A stretch of DNA of 64,000 nucleotides, taken from IMG/VR virus record IMGVR_UViG_3300028569_002417, positions 124,001 to 188,000 of that record; one strand, written 5' to 3'. Both the position numbers and the translations under genes were made by a program. The stretch comes from a virus. Position 1 is the stretch's first letter; each line of letters begins with the position of its first letter. Below the pieces are notes generated by a model, which was not told the origin of the DNA, did not search any database, and worked only from the letters and a program-made list of their open reading frames with translations. Shown here piece by piece: positions 1-9,078 of the stretch.

Positions 1-558
1 AACTTCCCTGATATGGTCCAGCTTTGGAGTCGCTGCAAGATTGATCTGGCGTAGTGCTTCACTGTTACCAACGCCAACCCTTCCAGTCGCCTGAAGATCT
101 TGCTGCGCTTGTCGATCTAGACGAAGCTTCCAATAGCTTTCCTGAGCATTATCAATTTCTTCTCGTGTATATTTCTTGGGAAAACTTTGATAAATCTTAT
201 AAAGAGCATCCAATTCTCTTAAAGCGCCTAGCACGGCATAATCTTGTTCTTGAAGGTCAATTCTTTTCAAGTCTGCATCAATCTGATCAATTTCAGTTCC
301 CTTGTCTTCAAGTTCTTTAATTTGAATTTCGATCCTTCTTTTTCCTAGTTTCGCTCTTTTCAAATTAGCAACTTTTATTTGTATCTCAAGGACACACTGG
401 CTAAATTGCATTTCAATTGTATCGTGCTGACCAACTACAAATTTTTCAATTACATATGATGTTCTTGGCTGTTGGATCTCAAGAAATGATTGTTCCAATT
501 CCTCAATAGCTTTTACTGCTTCATTTACTCTTTCATCAATCGTAGTCAATTCGTTCAT
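1..558 (-). CDS. Coiled-coil protein, 3' end beyond window
   Basis: This minus-strand frame opens with ATG at 558-556 and stays open for 186 codons to the left edge, so only the N-terminal part is seen. GAGG lies about 7 nt before the start. The protein begins MNELTTIDERVNEAV and is rich in Glu, Lys, Gln and Ile with heptad-like spacing around residues 5-35 and 55-115, which suggests a coiled coil. I see no enzymatic motif and do not recognise a family. It diverges from the glycosyltransferase cassette on the other strand. Confidence 0.75.
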   Translation of the reverse strand, partial: MNELTTIDERVNEAVKAIEELEQSFLEIQQPRTSYVIEKFVVGQHDTIEMQFSQCVLEIQIKVANLKRAKLGKRRIEIQIKELEDKGTEIDQIDADLKRIDLQEQDYAVLGALRELDALYKIYQSFPKKYTREEIDNAQESYWKLRLDRQAQQDLQATGRVGVGNSEALRQINLAATPKLDHIREV

Positions 559-571
559 TTTTAAGCCTCAT

Positions 572-600
572 TTGAAAAAATAAATCTATTACATTATAAT
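572..600 (+). promoter_or_regulatory. Sigma70-like promoter for the glycosyltransferase/methyltransferase cassette
   Basis: TTGAAA (572-577) is followed after 17 nt by a perfect TATAAT (595-600), about 40 nt before the first gene of the cassette. A small inverted repeat (CAATG/CATTG) lies just downstream, in the presumed leader. Confidence 0.6.
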
Positions 601-638
601 GTCAATGACACCATTGTCAAAATAAATGAGATTCAATT

Positions 639-1292
639 ATGCCGGGATCATGGGAACTTATCAATCAAAATCGTGTCCTATGTTGCATTTTAACGAGAGA
701 ATATGCACCAGTTGCATGGGCTTTCGGACTCAGAAACCTGCAAATTCCCGGTGCAGTCACAGCACTCCAAGGAATGCCATATGACCATGCACGAAATACA
801 GGATGCTTAAAACTACTCGAACTCGGCTGGGAATGGCTATTCTTTCTCGATGACGATGTCATTCCTCCTCCTGATGCAATCATAAAACTAATGTCTCACA
901 AGAAACCAATCGTAAGTGGCTTGTACTACAGAAGATACGAACCACTTGCCCCTGTAATGTTGAGAGAATCAGAAAATGGTCCTCAATGGATTCAAGAATT
1001 TAATGCTCCTGACCTTCTGGAAGTCGATTATGTAGGAGCAGGATGCCTTCTCATACATCGTGATGTTATCAAACAATTACCTCCACTCAGCAATCGTTGC
1101 CAATGGTTTGAATGGCGATGCGATAGAACTGATCTTCCTCATCTTGAAAAAACAAGCGAAGACTTTACTTTCTGCAAACATGCCAGAAATCATGGATTCA
1201 AAATTTATGTTGATACCAGTGTGCAATGCCGACATGCAGGATTGGGACAAAGTGAAATTGGCGGATTCAAACCATTGGAGATCAGAGCCTGA
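639..1292 (+). CDS. Glycosyltransferase, GT-A fold (GT2-like)
   Basis: A 217-residue protein with an acidic metal-binding motif, FLDDDVIPP, at residues 69-77. This is the DXD-type site of GT-A glycosyltransferases that binds a metal and a nucleotide sugar. The stretch VSGLYYRR and the following 'DYVGAGCLLIHRDV' segment are typical of small GT2-like enzymes in phage and capsule loci. It is first in a run of sugar and methyl transferases, and its TGA overlaps the next ATG (ATGA). Donor and acceptor cannot be told from sequence. Confidence 0.8.
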   Translation: MPGSWELINQNRVLCCILTREYAPVAWAFGLRNLQIPGAVTALQGMPYDHARNTGCLKLLELGWEWLFFLDDDVIPPPDAIIKLMSHKKPIVSGLYYRRYEPLAPVMLRESENGPQWIQEFNAPDLLEVDYVGAGCLLIHRDVIKQLPPLSNRCQWFEWRCDRTDLPHLEKTSEDFTFCKHARNHGFKIYVDTSVQCRHAGLGQSEIGGFKPLEIRA

Positions 1293-2350
1293 TGAAACTT
1301 ACATACTTGCCAACAACTCCAATGAAAAAGTTAAAAATCTGTGTCATATCCAGCACAGTCCTACATTGCCCCCCAAAGGGCTATTCTGGACTAGAAATGC
1401 TGGCTTGGCAAATAGCTGAAGGGCTTACAGCCAAAGGTCATGAAGTAATGCTTGTTGCACCAAGAGGATCAACAAGTAGTTGTGAAATTCATGAAACAAC
1501 ACAATATGAACCAGAAGGACAAGCCTACAGCGGTTATTGGCACAAACTACCAAGCTTTGATGTGATCATCGATCATAGTTGGGAAAAATGGAGCTACATC
1601 CTGAAAATGGAAGGTAAGCTTCCACAACCAATCCTTGGCGTTCTACACGCTCCTGTAGACACTATGTACAGCACAGCACCATCAGTCCCATTCCCATGCT
1701 TTGTTTGCATCAGCAAAGACCAATCAGATGGTTGCTCCGCACACCTGAAAGTCGCTTCCCGTGTCGCTTATAACGGAGTTGATGTTAATTTTTATAAAAA
1801 CACAGGATTAACAAGAAACGACCGTTATCTCTTCCTCGCCAGAATAAGCACAATCAAGGGTCCACATATTGCTGTTGATGTGGCCAATACTTGTAAAATT
1901 GGACTTGATCTCGTAGGAGATGACAGAATCACAGGAGAACCAGAACTTCTCAACAGTATTAAATCTAAATGCTCTGTATCGCCCAATCTTAGGTATGTAG
2001 GGCATCAAAACCGTGATGAGTGCAGTGTATGGTTTAATACAAATAAAGCCCTCCTACACCCCAACAAACACTTCCGTGAGCCATTCGGACTTGCACCAGT
2101 CGAAGCTCAACTATGTGGAATGCCTGTTATTGCATGGAATCATGGTGCCTGCAAAGAAACAATCAAGCATGGCGAGACAGGATTCCTTGTCAATAGTCAA
2201 GAAGAAATGGAAAAACTTATCAAAGACGATGCTGTTTCAACAATTAAATCAGAAAACTGCATTGAATGGGCAAATCAGTTTTCTTATGACAACATGATTA
2301 AAAGATATGAAGATCTTTGTTTTGAAGCAATAGACACAGGTGGCTGGTGA
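1292..2350 (+). CDS. Glycosyltransferase family 4 (GT-B)
   Basis: A 352-residue GT-B protein. The N-terminal half has the Rossmann start 'ICVISS' and 'GHEVMLVAP'. The C-terminal half has EPFGLAPVEAQLCGMPVIA followed by ETIKHGETGFLV, the GT4 donor-sugar-binding signature with its E-x7-E pair. The ATG at 1292 overlaps the upstream stop. A second in-frame ATG at 1322 is possible, but the first has GGAG about 11 nt upstream. It acts on an unknown nucleotide-sugar donor. Confidence 0.85.
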   Translation: MKLTYLPTTPMKKLKICVISSTVLHCPPKGYSGLEMLAWQIAEGLTAKGHEVMLVAPRGSTSSCEIHETTQYEPEGQAYSGYWHKLPSFDVIIDHSWEKWSYILKMEGKLPQPILGVLHAPVDTMYSTAPSVPFPCFVCISKDQSDGCSAHLKVASRVAYNGVDVNFYKNTGLTRNDRYLFLARISTIKGPHIAVDVANTCKIGLDLVGDDRITGEPELLNSIKSKCSVSPNLRYVGHQNRDECSVWFNTNKALLHPNKHFREPFGLAPVEAQLCGMPVIAWNHGACKETIKHGETGFLVNSQEEMEKLIKDDAVSTIKSENCIEWANQFSYDNMIKRYEDLCFEAIDTGGW

Positions 2351-3051
2351 AAATACATATTTCTTATACTTATGGCTGTCCTGATGAAACAATTCTTCGT
2401 GAATTGATGAGCTATGACATTCAATGCCCAGAATGCACAATTTTAGAGCCACATGAAAATGCTCCACTAAACTTTGAGGTTCCAACTAGCTTTACAAGTT
2501 TGCACTGGAGCAGACAATACGAATATCCTTGGGCAATTATGCATAGTAATTTGAAGCCAAGCGATGTTTGTCTTGATGCTGGTGGAGCATATGCTGTTTT
2601 CAAGTATGCAGTTGCCAAAAGATGCGCCAAAGTAGTCACGATTGATATGAATCAAGACTATCTTGACAAATCTATAAGGTCAGCAAAAAGACTTGGTTTC
2701 AAAAACATTGAGTTTTATAATTCTAAAATTCAAGATTATAGAAGTGAAGAAAAATTTGATAAAGTCTATTGTATATCTGTTCTAGAACACATACAGAGTA
2801 GTAGTGAAAGAATTGAATGTATTGAAAACATGATAGGAATGCTAAAGAAGGATGGAGAGCTTTATTTAACTTTCGATTTTATCATAGAAGAAGGTGAAAA
2901 TCAGTTTGATTTTTACATGGGAAAAAATGAAGCAGCAGAAATATTAAATTATTTTGGCGTATCTGAATTTAATGATGAAAAATATTATTCTGCGAGTTTC
3001 CCCGGTGGTTGCGTTCTTGCAACAATATGTTTGAAAGTGTGGGAAATATGA
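2347..3051 (+). CDS. Class I SAM-dependent methyltransferase
   Basis: The gene starts with GTG, overlapping the upstream stop as GTGA. The 234-residue protein has motif I 'VCLDAGGAYAVF' (a DxGxG-like SAM loop), an acidic residue after the second strand (VVTIDMN), and 'CISVLEHIQ', a motif common in small-molecule and sugar methyltransferases. The N-terminal 60 residues precede the SAM fold and may bind substrate. Cassette position suggests a sugar or glycan acceptor; this is inference. Confidence 0.75.
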   Translation: MKIHISYTYGCPDETILRELMSYDIQCPECTILEPHENAPLNFEVPTSFTSLHWSRQYEYPWAIMHSNLKPSDVCLDAGGAYAVFKYAVAKRCAKVVTIDMNQDYLDKSIRSAKRLGFKNIEFYNSKIQDYRSEEKFDKVYCISVLEHIQSSSERIECIENMIGMLKKDGELYLTFDFIIEEGENQFDFYMGKNEAAEILNYFGVSEFNDEKYYSASFPGGCVLATICLKVWEI

Positions 3052-3707
3052 GGATACCTGACCATATTATTCAAGAATATAAAACCTTTGATCCAGAATC
3101 AAGATTATTTTTTGCTGATTTTGATGAGCCACAAGGTTCAAAAATACTTGAAGTTGGATCTCAACATAGTCCTATAGCCAGCATGATGGCTAAGTGTGGA
3201 TTTCATGTTACAGGTGTTGATTTAAGAGATTCTGATCAAGAATTAAACTATAATCACATTACTGCTGATTTCTGCCGATTACCATCTTACTTCCTTCGTG
3301 AAAACATAGGAACTTTTGATGCTGCTGTTATTGTCTCTGCCATTGAACATTTTGGTTTGAATACTTATGGAGAAGGCAAGATACATGAATATTATGATGT
3401 TATTGCCATGCGATATATTTATGATTTATTGAAACCGGGAGGAACATGTTATTTGACAACACCTTTCGGTGGTAAATTTGTTGTACACAAGCCTCATTGG
3501 CGTGTTTATGATTGGGCTAATCTACTTGAACGAATTGTTCAAGACTTTAGAACAGAAGTGTTTAATCTTGGTGTTTGTGAAGAAATAACAATCAACGGTA
3601 AGGTTTTTCCTGTTGGAAGCCCAATATCAATGAACGAGGCTATACTGAATACAATTGGATTACCTCATGTTTCTTGCTATGTAAGATTAAGAAAACCATT
3701 GGATTAA
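3048..3707 (+). CDS. Class I SAM-dependent methyltransferase
   Basis: The likely start is the ATG at 3048, which overlaps the upstream TGA as ATGA; an in-frame ATG 39 nt earlier lies inside the previous gene. The 219-residue protein shows 'ILEVGSQHSP' (SAM-binding motif I), 'VTGVDLRD' (motif II acidic end) and 'VSAIEHFG' (the usual xxEHxx after strand 4), then 'LLKPGGTCYLTTPFG'. This is a complete Methyltransf_11/25-type fold, coupled to its neighbours. Confidence 0.8.
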   Translation: MRIPDHIIQEYKTFDPESRLFFADFDEPQGSKILEVGSQHSPIASMMAKCGFHVTGVDLRDSDQELNYNHITADFCRLPSYFLRENIGTFDAAVIVSAIEHFGLNTYGEGKIHEYYDVIAMRYIYDLLKPGGTCYLTTPFGGKFVVHKPHWRVYDWANLLERIVQDFRTEVFNLGVCEEITINGKVFPVGSPISMNEAILNTIGLPHVSCYVRLRKPLD

Positions 3708-3710
3708 ATC

Positions 3711-4718
3711 ATGTTTTTATTTGTAACAAATGATAAAATCGGTTCAGAAACAGGAGGCGGTCAAGTAACCGCACATGAATTTGAAGCGTTAAATCAACTT
3801 GGTCCTGTTGATGTCATCAATCCCGCACCAACCAATAATCCTTTTGATTCAGAAAAGTCTATTCAAGAAATTGATTTCAGTAAGTATAAGCTTGCACACT
3901 TCTATGCTGGCACATTCCCAGAACTAACCACCAAATTAAAAGCAAATGGCGTAAAAATAACTTACACTGTTGCTGCTCATGATGTTGACATCAGCAGAGA
4001 AGAATTTTTAGGATTAGGTGCTTCCTTTGATTTTCCACACTTAAATGATCCAAATTTATTTCAAAAATATATAAGCTGCTACAAGAATGCTGATGTTGTA
4101 ATATGTCCATCAATGGTTGCAGAAAAAACCAATAATAAATATGGAATAAACAATACAAAAATAATTCCACATGGTCATGTTCCCGTCAGGAACAAGAAGA
4201 TTCCAAATAAGTTTGCAGTTGGGTATCTTGGTCAGTGTGGACCTGATAAAGGATTGAGATATTTGTTAGAAGCTTGGTCTATTCTAAATTACAAAGATGC
4301 CATATTGAATCTTGCAGGAATTCAAACTCCCAGATTGTTGCCTTTAATTAGACATTTTGGAAAAGGCAATATCAATATTCAAGGCTGGGTTAAATCGACA
4401 GAAGATTTTTACAATAGTTGTTCTGTTTATGTTCAGCCAAGCGCAACAGAAGGATTTGGCATTGAAGTTCTTGAGGCTATGAGTTCTGGCAGACCTGTTG
4501 TTGTTTCTGATGGTGCTGGAGCATCCGATTGCATTGAAGGTTGCGGTTTTGTATTTGAGAAAAAGAATGCTAAGCAGCTTGCACAAATGATCGACACATT
4601 GAAAAACAATCAAAATCTTTGTGAAGAGTTTGGCAAAAATGCGGAAACAAAAGCGAAAAATTACACTTGGGACAAGGTCAAAGAACAATACATCCAATTG
4701 TGGCGGGGCATGATATGA
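3711..4718 (+). CDS. Glycosyltransferase family 4 (GT-B)
   Basis: A 335-residue GT-B enzyme. It has an N-terminal Gly-rich loop (ETGGGQVTAHEF) and the C-terminal GT4 signature 'SATEGFGIEVLEAMSSGRPVV', then 'DGAGASDCIEG'. It starts four bases after the previous stop and overlaps the next gene by ATGA. It differs clearly from the GT4 protein at 1292, so the two probably add different residues. Confidence 0.85.
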   Translation: MFLFVTNDKIGSETGGGQVTAHEFEALNQLGPVDVINPAPTNNPFDSEKSIQEIDFSKYKLAHFYAGTFPELTTKLKANGVKITYTVAAHDVDISREEFLGLGASFDFPHLNDPNLFQKYISCYKNADVVICPSMVAEKTNNKYGINNTKIIPHGHVPVRNKKIPNKFAVGYLGQCGPDKGLRYLLEAWSILNYKDAILNLAGIQTPRLLPLIRHFGKGNINIQGWVKSTEDFYNSCSVYVQPSATEGFGIEVLEAMSSGRPVVVSDGAGASDCIEGCGFVFEKKNAKQLAQMIDTLKNNQNLCEEFGKNAETKAKNYTWDKVKEQYIQLWRGMI

Positions 4719-6289
4719 GTTATTCATTTCCATTTAGTCAAAATGATAAAGTAATTGAATTGGGAGGAGGAGATAGACCATATTTCCGCCCAAATCTCGA
4801 TGTTCGTTCAGGAACAAGCATTGACATAGTTGCTGATTTTAATGAACCATTGCCAATACCAGAAAATGAATACAATGGTGTATTCAGTCAATTTTGCATT
4901 GAACATCTTTCTTGGCGTAAAGTAAAACTATTCATCAGTGAAGTTTATCGTATTCTCAAGAACAATGGTAAAGTTGTTTTTATTACAGCTAATACCGAAA
5001 AGCAAATGCAATATGTTCTTGATCACGATGAGTGGAACGACAACTGTTCTTGTATTATTTTCGGTGACCAAGATTATCCAGAAAACACTCATCGCAATAG
5101 CTTCAGTCCAAAATATGCAATTAAGTTAATGACTGATGCTGGATTCACCAATGTTATTGTATTGCCTTTTGGGGAATTACAAACAGATATGATTATTGAA
5201 GCAACCAAAAAAACCAATAAAATTGATTTTGATAGAGAGTATTTTGATAATCCTCATTTTTATGGTGAGAATACTGGATTCTATCGTGATCATCCAAGCA
5301 ATTGGATTGTTTTCAATAACATCATGAAGAAGAATCCAACTTCTGTTTTGGAAATTGGTTGTGGTAGAGGATATTTGCTTAAAAGACTTGAAGTAAATGG
5401 TGTTCCATCCAGAGGATTAGAAATATCCAAGCATTGTTTTCTAACAAGAGTGAGTGATTCTGTTGCTGAATTTGATGTGAGGCAAACACCTTGGCTATTT
5501 GAAGACAATCAATTTGATTTGTGTGTGTCACATGGTTTTTTTGATTTTATTGAAGCTGAATATATTCCTGTTATTCTTAAAGAAATAAATCGTGTTTGTT
5601 CAAGAGGAATGCATGGAGTAAACACAAATAGTCTAAATCTTTCTTGGAGCAATCAGGAATTTATCGACAACAAGCATTTAACAGAAGGATCTCTTGCTCT
5701 GAATATACCTGCTGGAGATGGTAGGCTTAAACTCAATATTGGTAGCTTCACGGTGATGTTACATAATGGCTGGATCAACACAGACATTGTAAATCTGAAT
5801 GATTATGCTGCTCAAAATCAATACAAATTCCTTCAGATGGATTGTAGGCATCCGCTTCCATTTGAAAAAAGTACTGTTGATTTAATTGTTTCCAGTCACA
5901 TGTTAGAGCATCTTGATTGGAATGAAGGATTGAATTTTCTTAAAGAGTGTAATCGCATTATGAAACCAAATGCGACCATAAGGATCGCTGTTCCAGATGC
6001 AGAAAAATTAGTTAGTTATTATAAGGATAACAATCTTGAATTTTTAGATCAGATGAATGTTACTGCTGCTCAAAATAAAGCGCAATCATTCAAGTTATGG
6101 TCATTCTTATTTGATGGTCACAAGATTGCATATGATTTTAGTAGTTTAGAGCAGATTGGAATGGAAGCTGGATTCCGTGTTGAGAGAAGGAATTTTAATG
6201 AAGGTAATTTACAGATAATCAGGGAGACGATGGATTATCTCCCTGAAATTAGCATATATGTTGAAATGACTAAGAATTCCAATGTCTGA
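4715..6289 (+). CDS. Protein with three tandem methyltransferase-like domains
   Basis: The start is the ATG at 4715 (ATGA overlap with the glycosyltransferase). The 524-residue protein carries three SAM-fold units. About residues 1-140: 'VIELGGGDRPYFRP' and 'FCIEHLSWRK'. About 205-330: a canonical motif I 'VLEIGCGRGYLLKR' with 'GLEIS'. About 340-520: 'LKLNIGSF' followed by 'VDLIVSSHMLEHLDW'. Units 1 and 3 resemble 'predicted SAM-dependent methyltransferase' domains with modified SAM loops; the middle one looks fully competent. Fused units often act in sequential O-methylation of glycans, but the substrate is unknown. Confidence 0.75.
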   Translation: MSYSFPFSQNDKVIELGGGDRPYFRPNLDVRSGTSIDIVADFNEPLPIPENEYNGVFSQFCIEHLSWRKVKLFISEVYRILKNNGKVVFITANTEKQMQYVLDHDEWNDNCSCIIFGDQDYPENTHRNSFSPKYAIKLMTDAGFTNVIVLPFGELQTDMIIEATKKTNKIDFDREYFDNPHFYGENTGFYRDHPSNWIVFNNIMKKNPTSVLEIGCGRGYLLKRLEVNGVPSRGLEISKHCFLTRVSDSVAEFDVRQTPWLFEDNQFDLCVSHGFFDFIEAEYIPVILKEINRVCSRGMHGVNTNSLNLSWSNQEFIDNKHLTEGSLALNIPAGDGRLKLNIGSFTVMLHNGWINTDIVNLNDYAAQNQYKFLQMDCRHPLPFEKSTVDLIVSSHMLEHLDWNEGLNFLKECNRIMKPNATIRIAVPDAEKLVSYYKDNNLEFLDQMNVTAAQNKAQSFKLWSFLFDGHKIAYDFSSLEQIGMEAGFRVERRNFNEGNLQIIRETMDYLPEISIYVEMTKNSNV

Positions 6290-6389
6290 TGCAATTTGCC
6301 ATGACGAAACCACATGTGATAATGTTTATTATCCAAAAGAATGTGCGAATGATGGCTCCTATGTGACATTCAATGTCATCATACATTAA
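6282..6389 (+). CDS. Possible 35-residue Cys-containing ORF
   Basis: A short frame opens at ATG 6282, overlapping the end of the methyltransferase gene, and stops at TAA 6387-6389. It begins MSDAICHDETTC and has three Cys. No Shine-Dalgarno is visible, so the call rests only on position and coupling. Confidence 0.25.
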   Translation: MSDAICHDETTCDNVYYPKECANDGSYVTFNVIIH

Positions 6390-6436
6390 GTCGTCACCCA
6401 TGGCTTTACGCCAAATTGACCAGAATTTTTTCAACA

Positions 6437-6751
6437 TTAGTCAAGAACACCTTGAGTTTTTCCAATATTACCAAGAACATCAACTGCATTCCATACGGCG
6501 TTGTAGACAGTTTCGTCTGTAGCGGTGTAAGAAAAAAGATCTCTCATGTGAAGTCTTCTTCTTTCTGTTGGATGAAAGTTTGGTTTTCCATTTTCATCTA
6601 GGTAGCATAATCTGTAGTCAACAACCAGAATTGGTTCTGGGCTAGAGGTGAGTGTTGCATCAAGAGTAAGGTTTTCGACCCACCAAACATTATAGATTTT
6701 TTCAATTGTTGCAGGCTCTATGATTGGATTTTCTTTTGTGATTAAGGCCAT
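6437..6751 (-). CDS. Hypothetical protein (104 aa)
   Basis: The frame has a strong AGGAGA ribosome site 6 nt before its ATG. The sequence is MALITKENPIIEPATIEK and continues with Trp-rich 'VWWVENL' and a conserved-looking 'RRRLHMRDLFSYTATDETVYNAVWNAVD'-type segment (described in parts: RRRLHMRDLF near residues 64-73). No family recognised. It is the last gene of a minus-strand block that includes glycosyltransferases; the plus-strand cassette ends convergently just beyond it. Confidence 0.65.
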   Translation of the reverse strand: MALITKENPIIEPATIEKIYNVWWVENLTLDATLTSSPEPILVVDYRLCYLDENGKPNFHPTERRRLHMRDLFSYTATDETVYNAVWNAVDVLGNIGKTQGVLD

Positions 6752-6766
6752 TTTTTCTCCTATACG

Positions 6767-6913
6767 TTATTTAATAAATTCACTTGTTTCGACGCATTCT
6801 TTTTGAGCTTGATTATATCCATTATAGTAACCTATTAGATAACCACACGATAAATAAATCATACTTAAAATTAAAAGCATGATGAAATAAGGTATTTTTT
6901 TCAAGAATGACAT
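6767..6913 (-). CDS. Small single-pass membrane protein
   Basis: A 48-residue frame (49 if the adjacent upstream ATG at 6916 is used). AGG sits 5 nt before the ATG at 6913, which favours that start. It has a basic N-terminus (FLKK), a hydrophobic stretch of about 20 residues (YFIMLLILSMIYLSCGYLIG), then a short polar tail. Topology suggests an inner-membrane peptide. It fits exactly between its two neighbours on the same strand. Confidence 0.5.
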   Translation of the reverse strand: MSFLKKIPYFIMLLILSMIYLSCGYLIGYYNGYNQAQKECVETSEFIK

Positions 6914-6923
6914 CATGACCTAT

Positions 6924-7610
6924 TTAGAGGATTTTGCCACAAATTCTTTGATCTTCAGCGGATTTATTTCTCTTTATCACTGATTCACTATTCTTTTTGT
7001 CATATGCAAAAATGCCATTTTGAATTTGAGTGAATATATCTGACCTCATATAAACATCTACGCTTTTGTTTATTCCTGTTACGATAACGCTTGATAAAAG
7101 CCTTCTTGCGATGAAGGGATCAATACTATAAGCGTGTGCTCTGCACAAACAGCGTAGTCCTTGCCATTGCATCATGATTGGAACAGGATTACAGATGAAA
7201 TTATTTTCAACTTGCTCATGGCTTCCTAAGTATATGATTGCGTTTATTGCTGAGTGTTGTGTGATTTTTTGTAAAAGTATTGCATCATGTTCAAGAATAA
7301 CAATTGGCTTATCTTGTTCGGCACACTCTGCCCAAAGGCTTATGTGTGTTAAAAAAATTGAAATTTCTGTTTTATCTAAGGTTGGATTTGAGCATTTGAT
7401 CCACTTCAGCCAATCTTTTCTTTTCAAGTGTTCTGGTTCTTTTATTTCATCGCCTGTGCCATCAAAAGCTGGCCACATTTTGTAAGACATTCCTACATCT
7501 TCACATGATTTGGCGCATTCATTTGCGTACTGACATGATTTTTCATTGTCGGGCAAATAGATGATATAAGCTGAATCAACTCCAATTTCATATTTGTAAT
7601 GTAAATTCAC
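6924..7610 (-). CDS. Glycosyltransferase family 25-like
   Basis: A 228-residue protein with the GT25 layout: N-terminal 'SAYIIYLPDNEKS', 'MWPAFDGTGD', 'EISIFLTHISLWAEC' (the family's 'Gc..SH...w' helix) and 'PIVILEHDAIL', matching the 'i.i.EDDa' strand with the acidic motif as EHD. GT25 includes LPS galactosyltransferases and eukaryotic collagen galactosyltransferases. It overlaps the upstream paralogue by 4 nt. Such enzymes use nucleotide sugars; acceptor unknown. Confidence 0.75.
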   Translation of the reverse strand: MNLHYKYEIGVDSAYIIYLPDNEKSCQYANECAKSCEDVGMSYKMWPAFDGTGDEIKEPEHLKRKDWLKWIKCSNPTLDKTEISIFLTHISLWAECAEQDKPIVILEHDAILLQKITQHSAINAIIYLGSHEQVENNFICNPVPIMMQWQGLRCLCRAHAYSIDPFIARRLLSSVIVTGINKSVDVYMRSDIFTQIQNGIFAYDKKNSESVIKRNKSAEDQRICGKIL

Positions 7611-8287
7611 TTTTCTTTTCCTTTCTCTGGAATTGTTGATTCACTGGGAACATCCATGGCATATATCCCGAAACACAACATTGAAAAACGATTTAGACTT
7701 ATTGTTACATCAGCAGAAGAAAATATTCCTTTTTCCAATATATGGCTAACTAAATTTTTTGCCATAAAAGGATCAATGCTATAAGCATGTGTTCTGAGTA
7801 TGTGTCTATAATCTGGATTAAGTTGTGCATGAGGAGGAATGATACTCCAAAAATTATTTCTTACTTGTTCATTACATCCCAAATAAATGATCGCATTTAC
7901 TGCTTGATGTTCTGTAAAAGGCTGAAGCATCACAGCGTCATGTTCTAATACAATTAAAGGTCTGTTTTGTTCTATGCACTTGCACCACAAAGAGAAATGA
8001 CTTAACAAGCAGCATACTTCTGGCTTTGTCAATTCGTGATTTACAAGACGAAGCCATTTAAGCCATGTGGCTTCTTGGCAATGTTCTGGGACTTTGATAC
8101 CTTCAACATGAGGGTCAGTTCCATCAAAAGCATCGTAGATTTCGGCTTTTTGACCTACTCTTTTGCAAGATTCAAGGCATCGAGATGCTAATCTCTCTGA
8201 TAATTCATGACCACGAATGGTGATGATATATGCTTTTCCCACTGCTAAATCATATTTTGGATGAAGGGTTTCATTTAATATTTGCAT
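7607..8287 (-). CDS. Glycosyltransferase family 25-like (paralogue)
   Basis: This 226-residue protein is a tandem paralogue of the next gene downstream. Shared landmarks are 'KAYIITIRGHELSE', 'IYDAFDGTDP', 'VCCLLSHFSLWCKC', 'PLIVLEHDAVML', 'NAIIYLGCNEQV' and 'AYSIDPFMAKNLV'. Its ATG shares an A with the upstream stop (TAATG) and its stop overlaps the downstream ATG. Divergence between the copies suggests different acceptors or linkages. Confidence 0.75.
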   Translation of the reverse strand: MQILNETLHPKYDLAVGKAYIITIRGHELSERLASRCLESCKRVGQKAEIYDAFDGTDPHVEGIKVPEHCQEATWLKWLRLVNHELTKPEVCCLLSHFSLWCKCIEQNRPLIVLEHDAVMLQPFTEHQAVNAIIYLGCNEQVRNNFWSIIPPHAQLNPDYRHILRTHAYSIDPFMAKNLVSHILEKGIFSSADVTISLNRFSMLCFGIYAMDVPSESTIPEKGKEK

Positions 8288-9078
8288 TAGTACACCAGAT
8301 TAAATTGATTATAATGTTCAGTCAAATATGGCCCAAGTATCTCATCAGGAGGAGTGCTTGTCTTCTTCAAAATTGTTCTAATCAAATGTAAATTTTCTAA
8401 TCCCCAAGCAGCATCTTTTTCTTCAGCGCAAAAATTATGAATGTTTTCATAAAGATGACCCAAATGATGAGGCAATCCTAAAAAGTCATAAATTTCTTTC
8501 AACACAATATCAGGTTTGTTTACCAAGTTTTCATATTCAACAATATGCAAATTATCTCTATAATTTTTCAAACCAAACTTCATGCTTTCATATGGAGATA
8601 TGATGTATTCTTCCCACAAACATTTAGCACGATTGCCAATGTTAATTGGTATTTTTTTTGATTTCAAATGATTGTCAATAAAGTTATCAGATTGTTTGTT
8701 TTTTTCAATTAATTTAATATAAGAAGCAATTATTTCTGAAACTGGACGAACAGTGCAAATTATTTTAGGTTCATCTGTTACAAATCTTTTCAAAGGAATC
8801 AAATTTCGTGGATGACCACGATGTTTATCTAAAATGTATTTCTTGTCTATATGCTTGTAAAAGCTTTCGATAATACCTTTATAAACATTGGCAGAAACCA
8901 CATCTTTATCATAAGTGTATTTTTGGTCCAACAAGTTGAAATTTTGGTTGGTGAAACAAAGTAAATCTAAAAGAGGACTAGTTGGAGTGACATGAAAATC
9001 TGGGTTTTGACCTATGATCGAACCTAAAAGTGTAGATCCAGATCTTGGAAGACCAGACAAGAAAAATATCGTTTTCAA
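8287..9078 (-). CDS. Sulfotransferase family protein
   Basis: A 263-residue protein. It opens with 'FFLSGLPRSGSTLLGSII', the 5'-phosphosulfate-binding loop of PAPS-dependent sulfotransferases (residues 6-23). Later it has 'IICTVRPVSEIIASYIK', the 3'-phosphate-binding Arg/Ser region, and 'IVEYENLVNKP' as in Sulfotransfer_3 proteins. The chemistry is transfer of sulfate from PAPS to a hydroxyl. Location inside a glycosyltransferase operon suggests glycan sulfation. Confidence 0.85.
   Translation of the reverse strand: MKTIFFLSGLPRSGSTLLGSIIGQNPDFHVTPTSPLLDLLCFTNQNFNLLDQKYTYDKDVVSANVYKGIIESFYKHIDKKYILDKHRGHPRNLIPLKRFVTDEPKIICTVRPVSEIIASYIKLIEKNKQSDNFIDNHLKSKKIPINIGNRAKCLWEEYIISPYESMKFGLKNYRDNLHIVEYENLVNKPDIVLKEIYDFLGLPHHLGHLYENIHNFCAEEKDAAWGLENLHLIRTILKKTSTPPDEILGPYLTEHYNQFNLVY

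Noticed and set aside
54-320. 88-residue plus-strand frame at the left edge
   Set aside because: Antisense to the coiled-coil gene, which has a proper start, ribosome site and composition.
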